The notes under the pieces were generated by a model. The model made no database searches. It saw only the letters and a list, made by a program, of their open reading frames with translations, and was not told where the DNA came from. A program made the position numbers and the translations under genes. Shown piece after piece: positions 17,270 through 25,715 of a stretch of 64,000 nt of DNA; within the stretch, counting starts at the first letter, position 1, and every line of letters starts with the position of its first letter. The stretch lies in the NCBI GenBank assembly GCA_016213135.1, contig JACRBQ010000079.1, positions 1 to 64,000 of the forward strand, read 5' to 3'. The stretch is from Chloroflexota bacterium (GTDB lineage Bacteria > Chloroflexota > Anaerolineae > Anaerolineales > VGOW01).

Positions 17270-18163
17270 ATGTCTTCCCCTCCGCGCACACTGGGACTCG
17301 CCGTCGGCCTGAACGCCATGATGGTGCTGGCCGCCGCCGACGCGCTGTTTGTCTTCATCCTGGCGCGCTCCCCCGTCAACCTGCTCACGCCGCTGTGGAT
17401 CATCCTGCTGGCCTTCAGCCTGCCGGTGCTGGCGTTTGTGGCCTACCGCACGGTGGCCCTGCTCAACGCCCAATACCTCTTCACCCAGAATGCGCTGGTG
17501 ATTGTGTGGGGGCCGGTGCGCGAGATTATCCCCATGGCCGACATTACCGGGCTGGTGATGGGCGGCGACCTGCCCGCCGACCTGGCCCCGCGCGGCCTGT
17601 GGTGGCCCGGGTGCCTGGTGGGGCGCGGCCACACTAAGGCGGTGGGCGACCTGACTTATTACGCCACGGCTTCCCAGCAGGGGCAGATCATCGTGGCCAC
17701 CACCCAGGGCGGCTACGTCATTTCTCCGTTGGACATTGACGGTTTTGTGCGCGCCTTTGAAGAGGAAGGGCGCAAGGGCATCACCGAACCCATTGCCCAC
17801 GAAATGCACCGCCCCCCAGCCTACGACTGGCTGGTGTGGCGTGACCGCTGGGCGCAGGCGCTGGTGATGGGCGGGCTGGCTCTGCCGTTCCTGCTGCTGG
17901 TCGCCATCGCCTTCCGCTATCCCGGGCTGCCGGCCACCGTGCCGCTGCACTTCGACACCGCCGGCAACGCCGACCGCATGGGGTCGCCCGGCGGGTTGTT
18001 CATTCTGCCGATCATCGGCGGGCTGGTGTGGCTGGTCAATTCGCTGGCGGGCGGGCTGCTGCACGTGCGCAGCGGCCAGCGACCCGCGGCCTATTTGCTG
18101 TGGGCCGGGTCGGCGCTGGTGCAGTTGTTTCTGTGGGTGGCGGCCGTCGGGCTGCTGGCATAA
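17270..18163 (+). CDS. Membrane protein with bacterial PH-like region and DUF1648-type segment
   Basis: A 297-aa protein with two N-terminal helices (about 10-33 and 38-58), a soluble PH-like beta-rich domain (about 65-170), and at least three further helices from residue 200. The stretch LPATVPLHFDTAGNADRMGS is the DUF1648 signature. Function is unknown; related proteins are membrane proteins of uncharacterised role. The start is set at the ATG at 17270; an upstream ATG at 17225 would add 15 residues read from the heptamer repeat. Confidence 0.7.
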   Translation: MSSPPRTLGLAVGLNAMMVLAAADALFVFILARSPVNLLTPLWIILLAFSLPVLAFVAYRTVALLNAQYLFTQNALVIVWGPVREIIPMADITGLVMGGDLPADLAPRGLWWPGCLVGRGHTKAVGDLTYYATASQQGQIIVATTQGGYVISPLDIDGFVRAFEEEGRKGITEPIAHEMHRPPAYDWLVWRDRWAQALVMGGLALPFLLLVAIAFRYPGLPATVPLHFDTAGNADRMGSPGGLFILPIIGGLVWLVNSLAGGLLHVRSGQRPAAYLLWAGSALVQLFLWVAAVGLLA

Positions 18164-18187
18164 AACCTCTCTGCGTTTAGCCCTTCC

Positions 18188-19012
18188 GTGTCGATTTTCC
18201 AGGTGCCAATCGGCTTCGCCCTTGCCGCCCTCATCGGCGTGCTGGGCTATCGCCGCCGCGCCCTCAGCCGCAGCGGCGTGGCCGGGGCCATCGTCACCGG
18301 CGGCCTCATCTTCGGCTTCGCCGGCCTCTCCGGCGCGGCGCTGCTGCTCACGTTCTTCCTCTCCTCCAGCGCCCTCTCGCGATTCAAAGAAAGCCAAAAG
18401 GAATCCCTCGCCGAAAAATTCTCAAAGGGTTCGCAACGCGATCTGGCGCAGGCGCTTGCCAACGGCGGCGCAGCGGCGCTGTGCGCCGTGGGGTGGGGAC
18501 TCACGCACGGGCCGCTGTGGTGGGTGGGGCTGTGCGCCGCACTGGCCGCCGCCAACGCCGACACGTGGGCCACCGAGTTGGGAGTGCTCAGCCCCCACGC
18601 CCCCCGACTGGTGTCCAATGGGAAAACGGTGGAGGTGGGGACCTCGGGCGGGATCAGCCTGTGGGGAACTGCCGCCGCGTTGGCCGGATCGCTTCTCATC
18701 GCCTTCACTGCCTTCATTGCCACTCTCCTCGATCCCACCCTCTCTTCCATACTCCCATACACCTACACCCCCATACTCATCACCTTCGCCGGGCTGGCCG
18801 CCTCGCTGTTCGACAGTTTGCTCGGCGCGACCGTGCAAGCCATTTACTATTGCGACGTGTGCCGGAAGGAAACCGAACGGCACCCGCTGCACCGTTGCGG
18901 CGCGCCCACCCGCCCGCTGCGCGGCTGGAGGTGGCTCGATAACGATTGGGTGAATTTCGCCGCCACCGTGGCCGGGGCCGCGTGCGCCGTCGCGCTGTGG
19001 GCACTGCTATAA
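18188..19012 (+). CDS. DUF92 family membrane protein
   Basis: A 274-aa integral membrane protein of the DUF92 (TMEM19) family. Signatures include RRRALSRSGVAGAIVTGGLIFG near the start, SSSALSRFKESQK, and ANADTWATELGVLS. The family includes the plant VTE6 phytyl-phosphate kinase, so a prenyl-phosphate kinase role is possible but only by analogy. The start is a GTG at 18188 with a weak ribosome-binding site. The C-terminal region contains DVCRKETERHPLHRCG, typical of the family. Confidence 0.85.
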   Translation: MSIFQVPIGFALAALIGVLGYRRRALSRSGVAGAIVTGGLIFGFAGLSGAALLLTFFLSSSALSRFKESQKESLAEKFSKGSQRDLAQALANGGAAALCAVGWGLTHGPLWWVGLCAALAAANADTWATELGVLSPHAPRLVSNGKTVEVGTSGGISLWGTAAALAGSLLIAFTAFIATLLDPTLSSILPYTYTPILITFAGLAASLFDSLLGATVQAIYYCDVCRKETERHPLHRCGAPTRPLRGWRWLDNDWVNFAATVAGAACAVALWALL

Positions 19013-19025
19013 CCTCTCCCGCCGA

Positions 19026-22000
19026 TCAACGCTTCGGCACCACCAAGGCTTGATTCAAAATCAACCGCTCGCCCAGCCGGTCACCCGTGGCCGGGTTGTA
19101 CCAGCCCACGCCGATGTTGTAGGTTCCGGCGGGCACGCCATCGAGCGACAGGGTGACGATCTGGCTCACTGCCTCGTCGGCGAACCATTGCGAGGTGGGG
19201 ATTGCGGGGAAGGCATCGGCCTGGGCCGCGATACTTTCGTCGGCAGGGTTGAATAGGTGGACGAAGTATTTGTAGTCGGCGGCGGTGGGGCCGAGGGCCT
19301 GCCAGTGCAGGGTGAGGGTGAGCGCGGCGGGGTCGAGGGCCAGGTCGTACCCGGCGAGGGCAATGGCTTCGGGCGGCGCGCCGAACACCGCGCCCGATTT
19401 ATATTGCATGGGCGGCGGTTCGGCGGTGCGCGTTGAGGCGGTGATGTTCAGCGCGCCCACGGCCACGGCGGGCGAGAGCAAAGTTGAATCTGAGGCGAGC
19501 AGTTGGGCGTTGAGGGTGTAGCGGCCCGGGCCGGCGACCACGGGCAGGGGCAGGGTCATGCGCCCGGCCACAAATGCTCCGGCGGCCCACTGCGACGAGG
19601 GCAGCGCGGCGAGCGCGCCATCGGCAAAGGCGGTCACTTCGCCGTTGGGGCTGATGAGGCTCCAGCGCACGCCGTAGTCGTCGGGCAGCGGGGCCAACAC
19701 CAACCAGCGCGCGGTGAAGGCGAGCGTGCCGCCAGCGGCCACGTCGGCGGGCAGCAGCACGCTGTGCAGCGCCAAAGCGTCGGTGAACGAATGGGCCGGG
19801 GCGGTGCCAGGGGCAGGCGACCACTGGCTCAAATGCACGGGCACGGTGGCGGCTCCCACCGGGGTGAGGGTGGCCGCGTCGTACAGAGTCAACGTGAGTG
19901 GATAGTCGCCCGGAGGCAATCCGCTGGGCAAATCAAATTGATAAGTGTCGGGGATGATTTCGCCGGCGCGCCACAGGCCGGTGGGGTAGATGCCGCCGGT
20001 GGGCTGGGTGTCGAGCGCGGCCAGTTCGCTGTCCGCCGAATCGCGCAAGCGCAGCGCGAGCAAAAGGTTGGCGGGCACGGGCGCAGTGGCTTGCCAGTGT
20101 AGCGTGAGCGCGAGCGCCGATGAGTTGGGCTGCGCGGCGACGGCGTCGAGTAGCGCGATGGACGGCGTGAGGACGGCGAGCGGCATTGGGGCAACGGTCT
20201 GCGCGCCCGCGCCCTCGATGCGGATGGGGCGCAGGAAAATGCGCCCCCGCGTTTGCCCGCCGGAGGTGAGGGCCGGAGTGTTGATGCCCGCTTCGGTGAG
20301 GCCGAGCCGGATGAGGTAGATGCCGGGCGGCGCATCCTCGGGCACGCGCAGCACGGCGGCGGCGGCCAGTCCGCGCGCCGCGCCCGTCGCGCCGGCAAAG
20401 GTGTGGGGCAGCGTGAGCAGGTGCTCCGCCGGTGAAACGAGCGCGAGGTCGAAGGCGGCGCGGCCACTGGCTTGCCATTGCAGGGTGACGCCGAGGAAGT
20501 CGCCGGGGCGGAGTGTGTCGAGCGAGTAGTTGTAGTTGACGAGGGCGTCGCCGTTGCCGAAGTGGACGGGCGCTGCGGTGAGGTAGGCCTGTTGATCAAA
20601 ATCCATGGTGGGCGCGCCGGAGGTGGCGGTCCGGGCGTTGAGCCAGTGGCCGCCGAACGCCAGCCCCAGCAGTGTGACCGTTGCCGCGCCCCAGCCGAAG
20701 AGGGCGCGACGCGTGATCGCCAACCGGCTCTTCCACGGTGCGGCGATGACGACGGCCAGCGCCAGCGCGATGAGAGAGACCATGCCGGCAAGTCGGCGTG
20801 TCGGTGTGTCCCGCAGCGACAACTCAATTTTGTGGCGGCCCTGGGGCAGGTCGAAGGCAATCCAGCCGAGGCCGTCGGCGGGACGCACGTCCAGCGGCTT
20901 CTCATCGGCGCGGGCCTGCCAGCCGGGCCAGTAGAGCAGCGGCACCGCCACGGCGGCGCTGGCCGAACTGACGTTGATGTCCCACGTTTGCGAGGCGGCG
21001 CGTTTGGCGAGGCGCTGCCCGTCGGCCCGGCCGCTGAGGGCTTTGAGCGAAACGTCGCCGCCAATGAATTCCTCCGAGGTGTAGGGCCGGGGCAGAGTCC
21101 AACGGGGCAGGTATTCGTTGCGAATGGTGGCGCCGATGTTGCCGGTGAAGTATTCGTACAGTTGCAACCGGTTGGCGGTCACGTCGGCATCGGCCACAGG
21201 CACAAAGTCGGGGCGGAGGCCAATAATACTCAATACAGAATACCCAATACCCAATAAAGCTATTAGCCCATGACGCATTGTCCATATTTGGTATTTGGTA
21301 TTGGGTATTGGGTATTCATCCGTTGCCGGCTGCACAATTAACCCAATGAGGGCGCTGGCGAACAGGCTTTGTACCGAGAGGAAGCGCCACGGAAATTGGA
21401 CGAACGGCAGCAGCGGCAGATGCGCCCACAGCGGCTGGCTGTAACGGGTGATCATGAAGGAGGAGAGCAGGAAAGAGAGAAGGATGAAGGATGAAGGATG
21501 AAGGATGAATGCGGAATGTTGAATGTTGAGTGTTGAATTGTGACGAGCTTTTACGCTCTGAACGATCCGAATTGCGGCGACGGCGAGGCCGAGGGCGACG
21601 AGGGCGGTTTGGGCGAGGCCCATGGCAAACGGGGTGCCGGTGGCGCTGCCCACGTCGTAATTGAACAGCAGCGAGAGTTGAACGAGGTTGCGCCCGCGAA
21701 AGTGGTTGGCGTAGTTGAAGTAGCCGGTGGTCTGGTTTTGCAGTTGGCCGTAGCCGGTTTCGCGCAGGGCGGGCAGCCAGAAGAAGGCGGAGAGGGCAAG
21801 CCCAAGGGCAATGAACAATGAAGAATGAACAACCTGCACCGCACTGCGTGCGGGTGCAGTGCGGGTGAACAATGGGGCATGGCTAACCGCTGACCGCTGA
21901 AAGCTGAAAGCCAAAAACAGAATGTAGAGCCCTAGAAACGGCGAGAAGATGAGGGCCGAGATGTTGTGGGTGAGCAATAGCGCGGCGTAGGCCAGGGCCA

Positions 22001-22547
22001 GCGGCAGGCTGCGCCGCAGGGTGGGCCGTTGCGCGAGGCGGCAGGCGGCCCACAGGCACAGCGGGTACAGGGCAAAGGCCCAAAACTCACCCAGCGAATC
22101 GCCGCGCACGTATAGGTTGACGAGATGGAACGGGGCGAAGGTATAGGCGGTTGCCGCCAGCCACGCCGCGCCCCGGCTCGCCCCGGCACAGCGCAGCCAG
22201 CCATAGAGGCCAAAGGCGGCGACGATGAATCCGCCGAGGTGGGTGAGCTTGAGCGCCAGCACGTACGACGCACCCAGTCCTTTGAAGATGGCGGCGAGGT
22301 AGTAGGGCAGCGCGGCGTAATAGTTGTAGAACGGGTAGCCCAGGCCAAAGGCGGCATCGGGCATCCAGCGCACGGGGAAAACGCCCTGCCGCAGGGCGGT
22401 GTAAAGCTGTTGCAGTCGAAAAAGCAAAAAGGGGCTGTCGCCGCCGCCGCGCGTGTTAAGGAAGCCGGGGTTGGCTAGCAAAGGCAAAGCGGCCAAAGCC
22501 GACACGATGAGGAGCGTGACCAGCTCTGGCCGCCGGAGAACCTTCAT
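19026..22547 (-). CDS. Large polytopic membrane protein, YfhO/PTPS-related glycosyltransferase-like
   Basis: An 1,173-aa protein. The N-terminal half has about ten hydrophobic helices and a start (FLNTRGGGDSPFLLFRLQQL; later GYPFYNYYAALPYYLAA) typical of the PF10131-type 'PTPS-related' membrane proteins and GT-C-like enzymes. The C-terminal half is extracytoplasmic with repeated beta-rich modules, each with an LTLHWQA-type strand (three are readable). Likely role is cell-surface polysaccharide or glycolipid modification. Three segments are read from intergenic-type repeats (plus-strand 21225-21320, 21480-21541 and 21820-21912), giving stretches such as AFILHPSSFILLSF. The frame stays open through them. 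It is the last gene of the minus-strand surface block. Confidence 0.75.
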   Translation of the reverse strand: MKVLRRPELVTLLIVSALAALPLLANPGFLNTRGGGDSPFLLFRLQQLYTALRQGVFPVRWMPDAAFGLGYPFYNYYAALPYYLAAIFKGLGASYVLALKLTHLGGFIVAAFGLYGWLRCAGASRGAAWLAATAYTFAPFHLVNLYVRGDSLGEFWAFALYPLCLWAACRLAQRPTLRRSLPLALAYAALLLTHNISALIFSPFLGLYILFLAFSFQRSAVSHAPLFTRTAPARSAVQVVHSSLFIALGLALSAFFWLPALRETGYGQLQNQTTGYFNYANHFRGRNLVQLSLLFNYDVGSATGTPFAMGLAQTALVALGLAVAAIRIVQSVKARHNSTLNIQHSAFILHPSSFILLSFLLSSFMITRYSQPLWAHLPLLPFVQFPWRFLSVQSLFASALIGLIVQPATDEYPIPNTKYQIWTMRHGLIALLGIGYSVLSIIGLRPDFVPVADADVTANRLQLYEYFTGNIGATIRNEYLPRWTLPRPYTSEEFIGGDVSLKALSGRADGQRLAKRAASQTWDINVSSASAAVAVPLLYWPGWQARADEKPLDVRPADGLGWIAFDLPQGRHKIELSLRDTPTRRLAGMVSLIALALAVVIAAPWKSRLAITRRALFGWGAATVTLLGLAFGGHWLNARTATSGAPTMDFDQQAYLTAAPVHFGNGDALVNYNYSLDTLRPGDFLGVTLQWQASGRAAFDLALVSPAEHLLTLPHTFAGATGAARGLAAAAVLRVPEDAPPGIYLIRLGLTEAGINTPALTSGGQTRGRIFLRPIRIEGAGAQTVAPMPLAVLTPSIALLDAVAAQPNSSALALTLHWQATAPVPANLLLALRLRDSADSELAALDTQPTGGIYPTGLWRAGEIIPDTYQFDLPSGLPPGDYPLTLTLYDAATLTPVGAATVPVHLSQWSPAPGTAPAHSFTDALALHSVLLPADVAAGGTLAFTARWLVLAPLPDDYGVRWSLISPNGEVTAFADGALAALPSSQWAAGAFVAGRMTLPLPVVAGPGRYTLNAQLLASDSTLLSPAVAVGALNITASTRTAEPPPMQYKSGAVFGAPPEAIALAGYDLALDPAALTLTLHWQALGPTAADYKYFVHLFNPADESIAAQADAFPAIPTSQWFADEAVSQIVTLSLDGVPAGTYNIGVGWYNPATGDRLGERLILNQALVVPKR
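21225..21320. repeat. Phrase repeat inside a coding region, 19-bp perfect inverted arms
   Basis: Tandem ATACCCA-type units give exactly complementary 19-bp arms at 21238-21256 and 21299-21317, separated by 42 nt. The unit lies in frame in the 1,173-aa membrane protein (read as EYPIPNTKYQI and onward). Confidence 0.85.
21480..21541. repeat. Heptamer phrase repeat inside a coding region
   Basis: Four consecutive GGATGAA units are followed by GAATGTT/GAGTGTT variants. On the minus strand the segment is read in frame as LNIQHSAFILHPSSFIL within a hydrophobic stretch. Confidence 0.85.
21820..21912. repeat. Composite phrase repeat inside a coding region, with a 38-bp dispersed element
   Basis: AACAATG-type heptamers flank a 38-bp element at 21832-21869 that recurs at 38435-38472 with 35 of 38 bases identical. 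The element is partly palindromic (CCTGCACCGCAC against GTGCAGTGCGGG). After it come GACCGCTGA/AAGCTGA units. The whole block is read in frame by the membrane protein (TRTAPARSAVQVVHSSLFIA). Confidence 0.85.
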
Positions 22548-22623
22548 AGATTGAACTGCCGCAAAGTTAGATGGCCGGTTGCACGAGAGAGGCGCAACCG
22601 GCCATCGTCAGAGGGGCAGGGGG

Positions 22624-24129
22624 TTACCGCCGTCCGCGGGTGAGGATGAGGAAGCCCGCCACACCGGCCGCGGCCAACAGCAGGATGACGCCTGCCGCCG
22701 CCAGCACGGCGCGGATGAGGGCCGAATTGCCGGTCGAGCTGTCGGACCCTCCCGGCGTGGCCGTGCCGCCGGTGGACTGCGCGCCGAACTCGAGGTTGGC
22801 CGTGCTGCCCGCCGCCAGAGTTAGGTCCCAGTCGGAGCGGGTGGTGGCTTTGTAGCCGGCGGGGGCAGTGGACGATACGCGGTAGCTGCCACTGGCGAGG
22901 CCCTCAAAGCAGTGCGGCTCGCTCGCGCCGTCGGTGGTGTAGGTTTGCACGGTGGTGCTGGCGTTGATGTCGAGCAGGGCAAACTGCCCGCCGGCCACCA
23001 GCCCTTCGCCGGCATCGAGGATGCCGTTGCCGTTGGCGTCGTTATACAGTGTGACGCAGATGGAACCGGCCCCGCCCCCCGGCGCGGTGGCTGTGGGGGC
23101 CGCAGCCGGAATTTCGGTCGGCGCGGCAGTGGGGGCGTTGACGTCGACGGTAGGCGCCTCTGTGGGCAGAGACTGAGTGGGCGCGGCAGTGGCCGCCGGC
23201 GGCGCCCCGCCGGGGTCGGAGATGATCAGTTGCTGCCCCACGGAGATGATCGAGCCGCTCAGCCCATTCCATTTTTGAATGTCGGTGATACAAGTCGGGT
23301 CGCTGCCACGGCCAATCACGCCGCAGATGTCGATGATGGTATTGCCGGGCTGCACGACATAGATGATCTTTCCCTCGGCGTTGGGCGTGGGGGTGAGGAA
23401 CTTGGTGGGGACCACGCGCACGGTGGGCGGCGGGGGCTGGGTGGGGCCGGAGGGTGTGGCCGTGGCTGCGGCCGCCACGTCTGTCAGCGAGGCCGCATCC
23501 CAGAACACCTCGGTATGGCGCGCGCACGTCGAGGGGTTGGCAAAGGTGGCCACCGTGACTGAAGTGCCCGAAGCCACAATGTCAATCGTCATTTGAGCAT
23601 AAACATCTTTGATGTCTACGAACTGCGAGCGGGTGGTGATGGCATCGGGCGCGAGCGTGCCGTTACCAATGCCAACCTGGAAATTGGTGGGGCCAGTGCC
23701 CTCCGATTTGGTGGAATCGTCGGCGGTGCTCGACCAGGCCTGCCCCCAAATGCTGAAGCGATAGGTGTGGCCGGGGGTTAGTCCGGTGACCGTTTGCAGC
23801 AGGCCGCCCAAAAAGCTTGCGCCCGGGTCGGTGCCAGAGGCAAAAAACTGCTGGGCGCTGCTGCCGTCTTTAACGCGGCGGGCGTCCAGCGTGGTCATGG
23901 CCTGCTGATACTTGGGCGCGACGCGGCCGCAGCCATCGCCGGGCAAGTACCATGGCGCCCAGTTGTTGGCCACGCCGCCGGTGAACGACTCGAAGCCGGG
24001 GTTCTGCAACAGGTTGGTGGCCTGCGCCGGCGGCTGTTCAACCGGAGAGGCCAGCGCAGTGAGCGGCAGGCTGGCCGCCAGCAGGCCGAGGACGGCGAGG
24101 AGCAGGCTTGCATTGCGAAGTGAGCGCAT
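22624..24129 (-). CDS. Secreted, membrane-anchored surface protein with LysM and SdrD-B-like domains
   Basis: A 501-aa protein with a signal peptide (about 1-27), a carbohydrate-binding-like beta-sandwich beginning NLLQNPGFES (about 38-215), a Pro/Thr linker, a LysM domain (IIYVVQPGNTIIDICGV to ISVGQQLIIS, about 255-305), a second low-complexity linker, an SdrD-B/prealbumin-like domain (VTLYNDANGNGILDAGEG, about 360-450), and a C-terminal helix plus basic tail RGRR as membrane anchor. It should bind peptidoglycan or glycans outside the cell. A paralogue with the same domain order lies 39 bp upstream, so the pair arose by tandem duplication. Confidence 0.88.
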   Translation of the reverse strand: MRSLRNASLLLAVLGLLAASLPLTALASPVEQPPAQATNLLQNPGFESFTGGVANNWAPWYLPGDGCGRVAPKYQQAMTTLDARRVKDGSSAQQFFASGTDPGASFLGGLLQTVTGLTPGHTYRFSIWGQAWSSTADDSTKSEGTGPTNFQVGIGNGTLAPDAITTRSQFVDIKDVYAQMTIDIVASGTSVTVATFANPSTCARHTEVFWDAASLTDVAAAATATPSGPTQPPPPTVRVVPTKFLTPTPNAEGKIIYVVQPGNTIIDICGVIGRGSDPTCITDIQKWNGLSGSIISVGQQLIISDPGGAPPAATAAPTQSLPTEAPTVDVNAPTAAPTEIPAAAPTATAPGGGAGSICVTLYNDANGNGILDAGEGLVAGGQFALLDINASTTVQTYTTDGASEPHCFEGLASGSYRVSSTAPAGYKATTRSDWDLTLAAGSTANLEFGAQSTGGTATPGGSDSSTGNSALIRAVLAAAGVILLLAAAGVAGFLILTRGRR

Positions 24130-24168
24130 AGGAATTTACCTTTCTTATCAGCCGAGACTCGCCCGGCT

Positions 24169-25689
24169 CTACTTCCCTTTTCGATTGGACAACATCAGCA
24201 CGGCAAAACCGGCCACGGCCAACAACATGGCCGCAATTCCGCCGAACAGAACAACATCACCCGCCCTCGCCAGCAAGTTTACCTTTGGGATAGGCGTGGC
24301 ACGCGCCAGCGCAAGGCCGAAGACGAGTGTGACGGCTTTGCCCGGTTCGAGTTGCACTGAACTTTCCGTGGTGGTTGTGGCAGTGTAACCGCCCGGGGCC
24401 GCAACCGACACGGTGTAATTGCCCGGTGGCAATTGGGGGAAGCAGTGCGACTTTTCGGCGCCTGTGGTCACGTAGCCATCGAGCGGCGCACCGTCGGCCT
24501 GCAACGTAACGCGCACGTCTGCGAGGCCGGGTTCTCCGTCGTTGGAGCCACTGCCGTTCAAGTCATTATACGCGACTACACAAAGTTGACCGTAATCTGG
24601 CAACAACTTGACGGGTGCGGGAGTATCCGTGGGCAATTGCACCAGTTCGGGCGTGAGCGACGGGGTGAACGTCGGCCCGGGCGGGTCGGTAGCCGTAGCC
24701 GGCGGCGCAGTATAGCCTATGAGTAACTTCTGCCCCGGAACGATCTTGTTGCTGTTGAGCGCGTTGAGGCGTTTGATTTCGTCGGACGTGGTTTGGTGAT
24801 AGTAGGCAATCACTGCCAGCGTGTCGCCGGAGCGCACCTTATACCACACTTCGCCATTGGCGAGCGGGGTGCTGGTGGGCGGCCAGGTGGGCGTGGGCGG
24901 CTTAACGGTGATGGGCGGAACCGTGGCCGCCACCCCGAAGCCCTCGGTGGGCGGGGGCGCATTGGCGTCCACCGCCTCCAGCGCGGCATCGTCCACATAC
25001 ACATTGTTGTGCTGCAGCGCCAACTGCGGCGCGCTGCGCGTGAACACGGTAATGGTGGAGCTTTTGGCTTTGGCGTCGATGCTGAACAAATGCCACGAGT
25101 CGAAGGCGCTAAACTGCGCGCTCCACACAATGTTGGCGCTGAACGGGTCGGTGCCGCCCGAGGGGTCAATGCCCACCTGCATGCCCATGGTGGGCTGGCC
25201 CGACGACGCGGCCCCGTTGTCGTTGTTGGACCATGCTTCCATGTACGCCGAAAAGCGATACGTCTGCCCGATGATCACGCCCGTCACCTGCTGGTACAAC
25301 CCGGCCTGATGAATGGCATACAACGTGAGGTATTGCTGCGCGTTCCCGCCGCTGCGAATGCGCGCCGGCGTGGCCGACACGTCGCCGTAGTCCGGGCGAT
25401 GGTAGGGCTGGCAAGTGGGCGGAGCCACCGTGTAATTGCAGTAGCTCGGATAGAGGGGGCTGGAATCCGGCTGCACCCACCAGCCCGTCCAGCCGGCGGC
25501 CACTTGCACCTCGGCATAGGGCGTGTTGGGAGCGTAGCCCGATTCGGTGTGGCAGCACTGCTGCAAAAAGGGACTCTCAAAGCCCGGGTTCAGCAGCAAG
25601 TTCTGTGGGTCGGCGCGCGCGGCAGTGGGTGGCGCGGCCAGCACGGCGCACACGCAGCACAGCAGCACAACGCGGAAGAGTCGTTTCAT
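24169..25689 (-). CDS. Secreted LysM/SdrD-B-like surface protein, paralogue of the neighbour
   Basis: A 506-aa protein with the same architecture as the next gene: signal peptide (about 1-26), NLLLNPGFES-type beta-sandwich, Pro/Thr linker, LysM domain (VWYKVRSGDTLAVIAYYHQ to PGQKLLIGY), linker, CVVAYNDLNGSGSNDGEPG domain, a C-terminal helix and the basic end NRKGK. The N-terminal domain carries extra Cys pairs (QQCCHTESG and others) absent from the paralogue, which suggests disulfides and a different ligand. It is expected at the cell surface. The PMT-type glycosyltransferase gene is 26 bp upstream on the same strand. Confidence 0.88.
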   Translation of the reverse strand: MKRLFRVVLLCCVCAVLAAPPTAARADPQNLLLNPGFESPFLQQCCHTESGYAPNTPYAEVQVAAGWTGWWVQPDSSPLYPSYCNYTVAPPTCQPYHRPDYGDVSATPARIRSGGNAQQYLTLYAIHQAGLYQQVTGVIIGQTYRFSAYMEAWSNNDNGAASSGQPTMGMQVGIDPSGGTDPFSANIVWSAQFSAFDSWHLFSIDAKAKSSTITVFTRSAPQLALQHNNVYVDDAALEAVDANAPPPTEGFGVAATVPPITVKPPTPTWPPTSTPLANGEVWYKVRSGDTLAVIAYYHQTTSDEIKRLNALNSNKIVPGQKLLIGYTAPPATATDPPGPTFTPSLTPELVQLPTDTPAPVKLLPDYGQLCVVAYNDLNGSGSNDGEPGLADVRVTLQADGAPLDGYVTTGAEKSHCFPQLPPGNYTVSVAAPGGYTATTTTESSVQLEPGKAVTLVFGLALARATPIPKVNLLARAGDVVLFGGIAAMLLAVAGFAVLMLSNRKGK

Positions 25690-25715
25690 GGCAGGGAATT
25701 ATCGCACGGCCTGTG

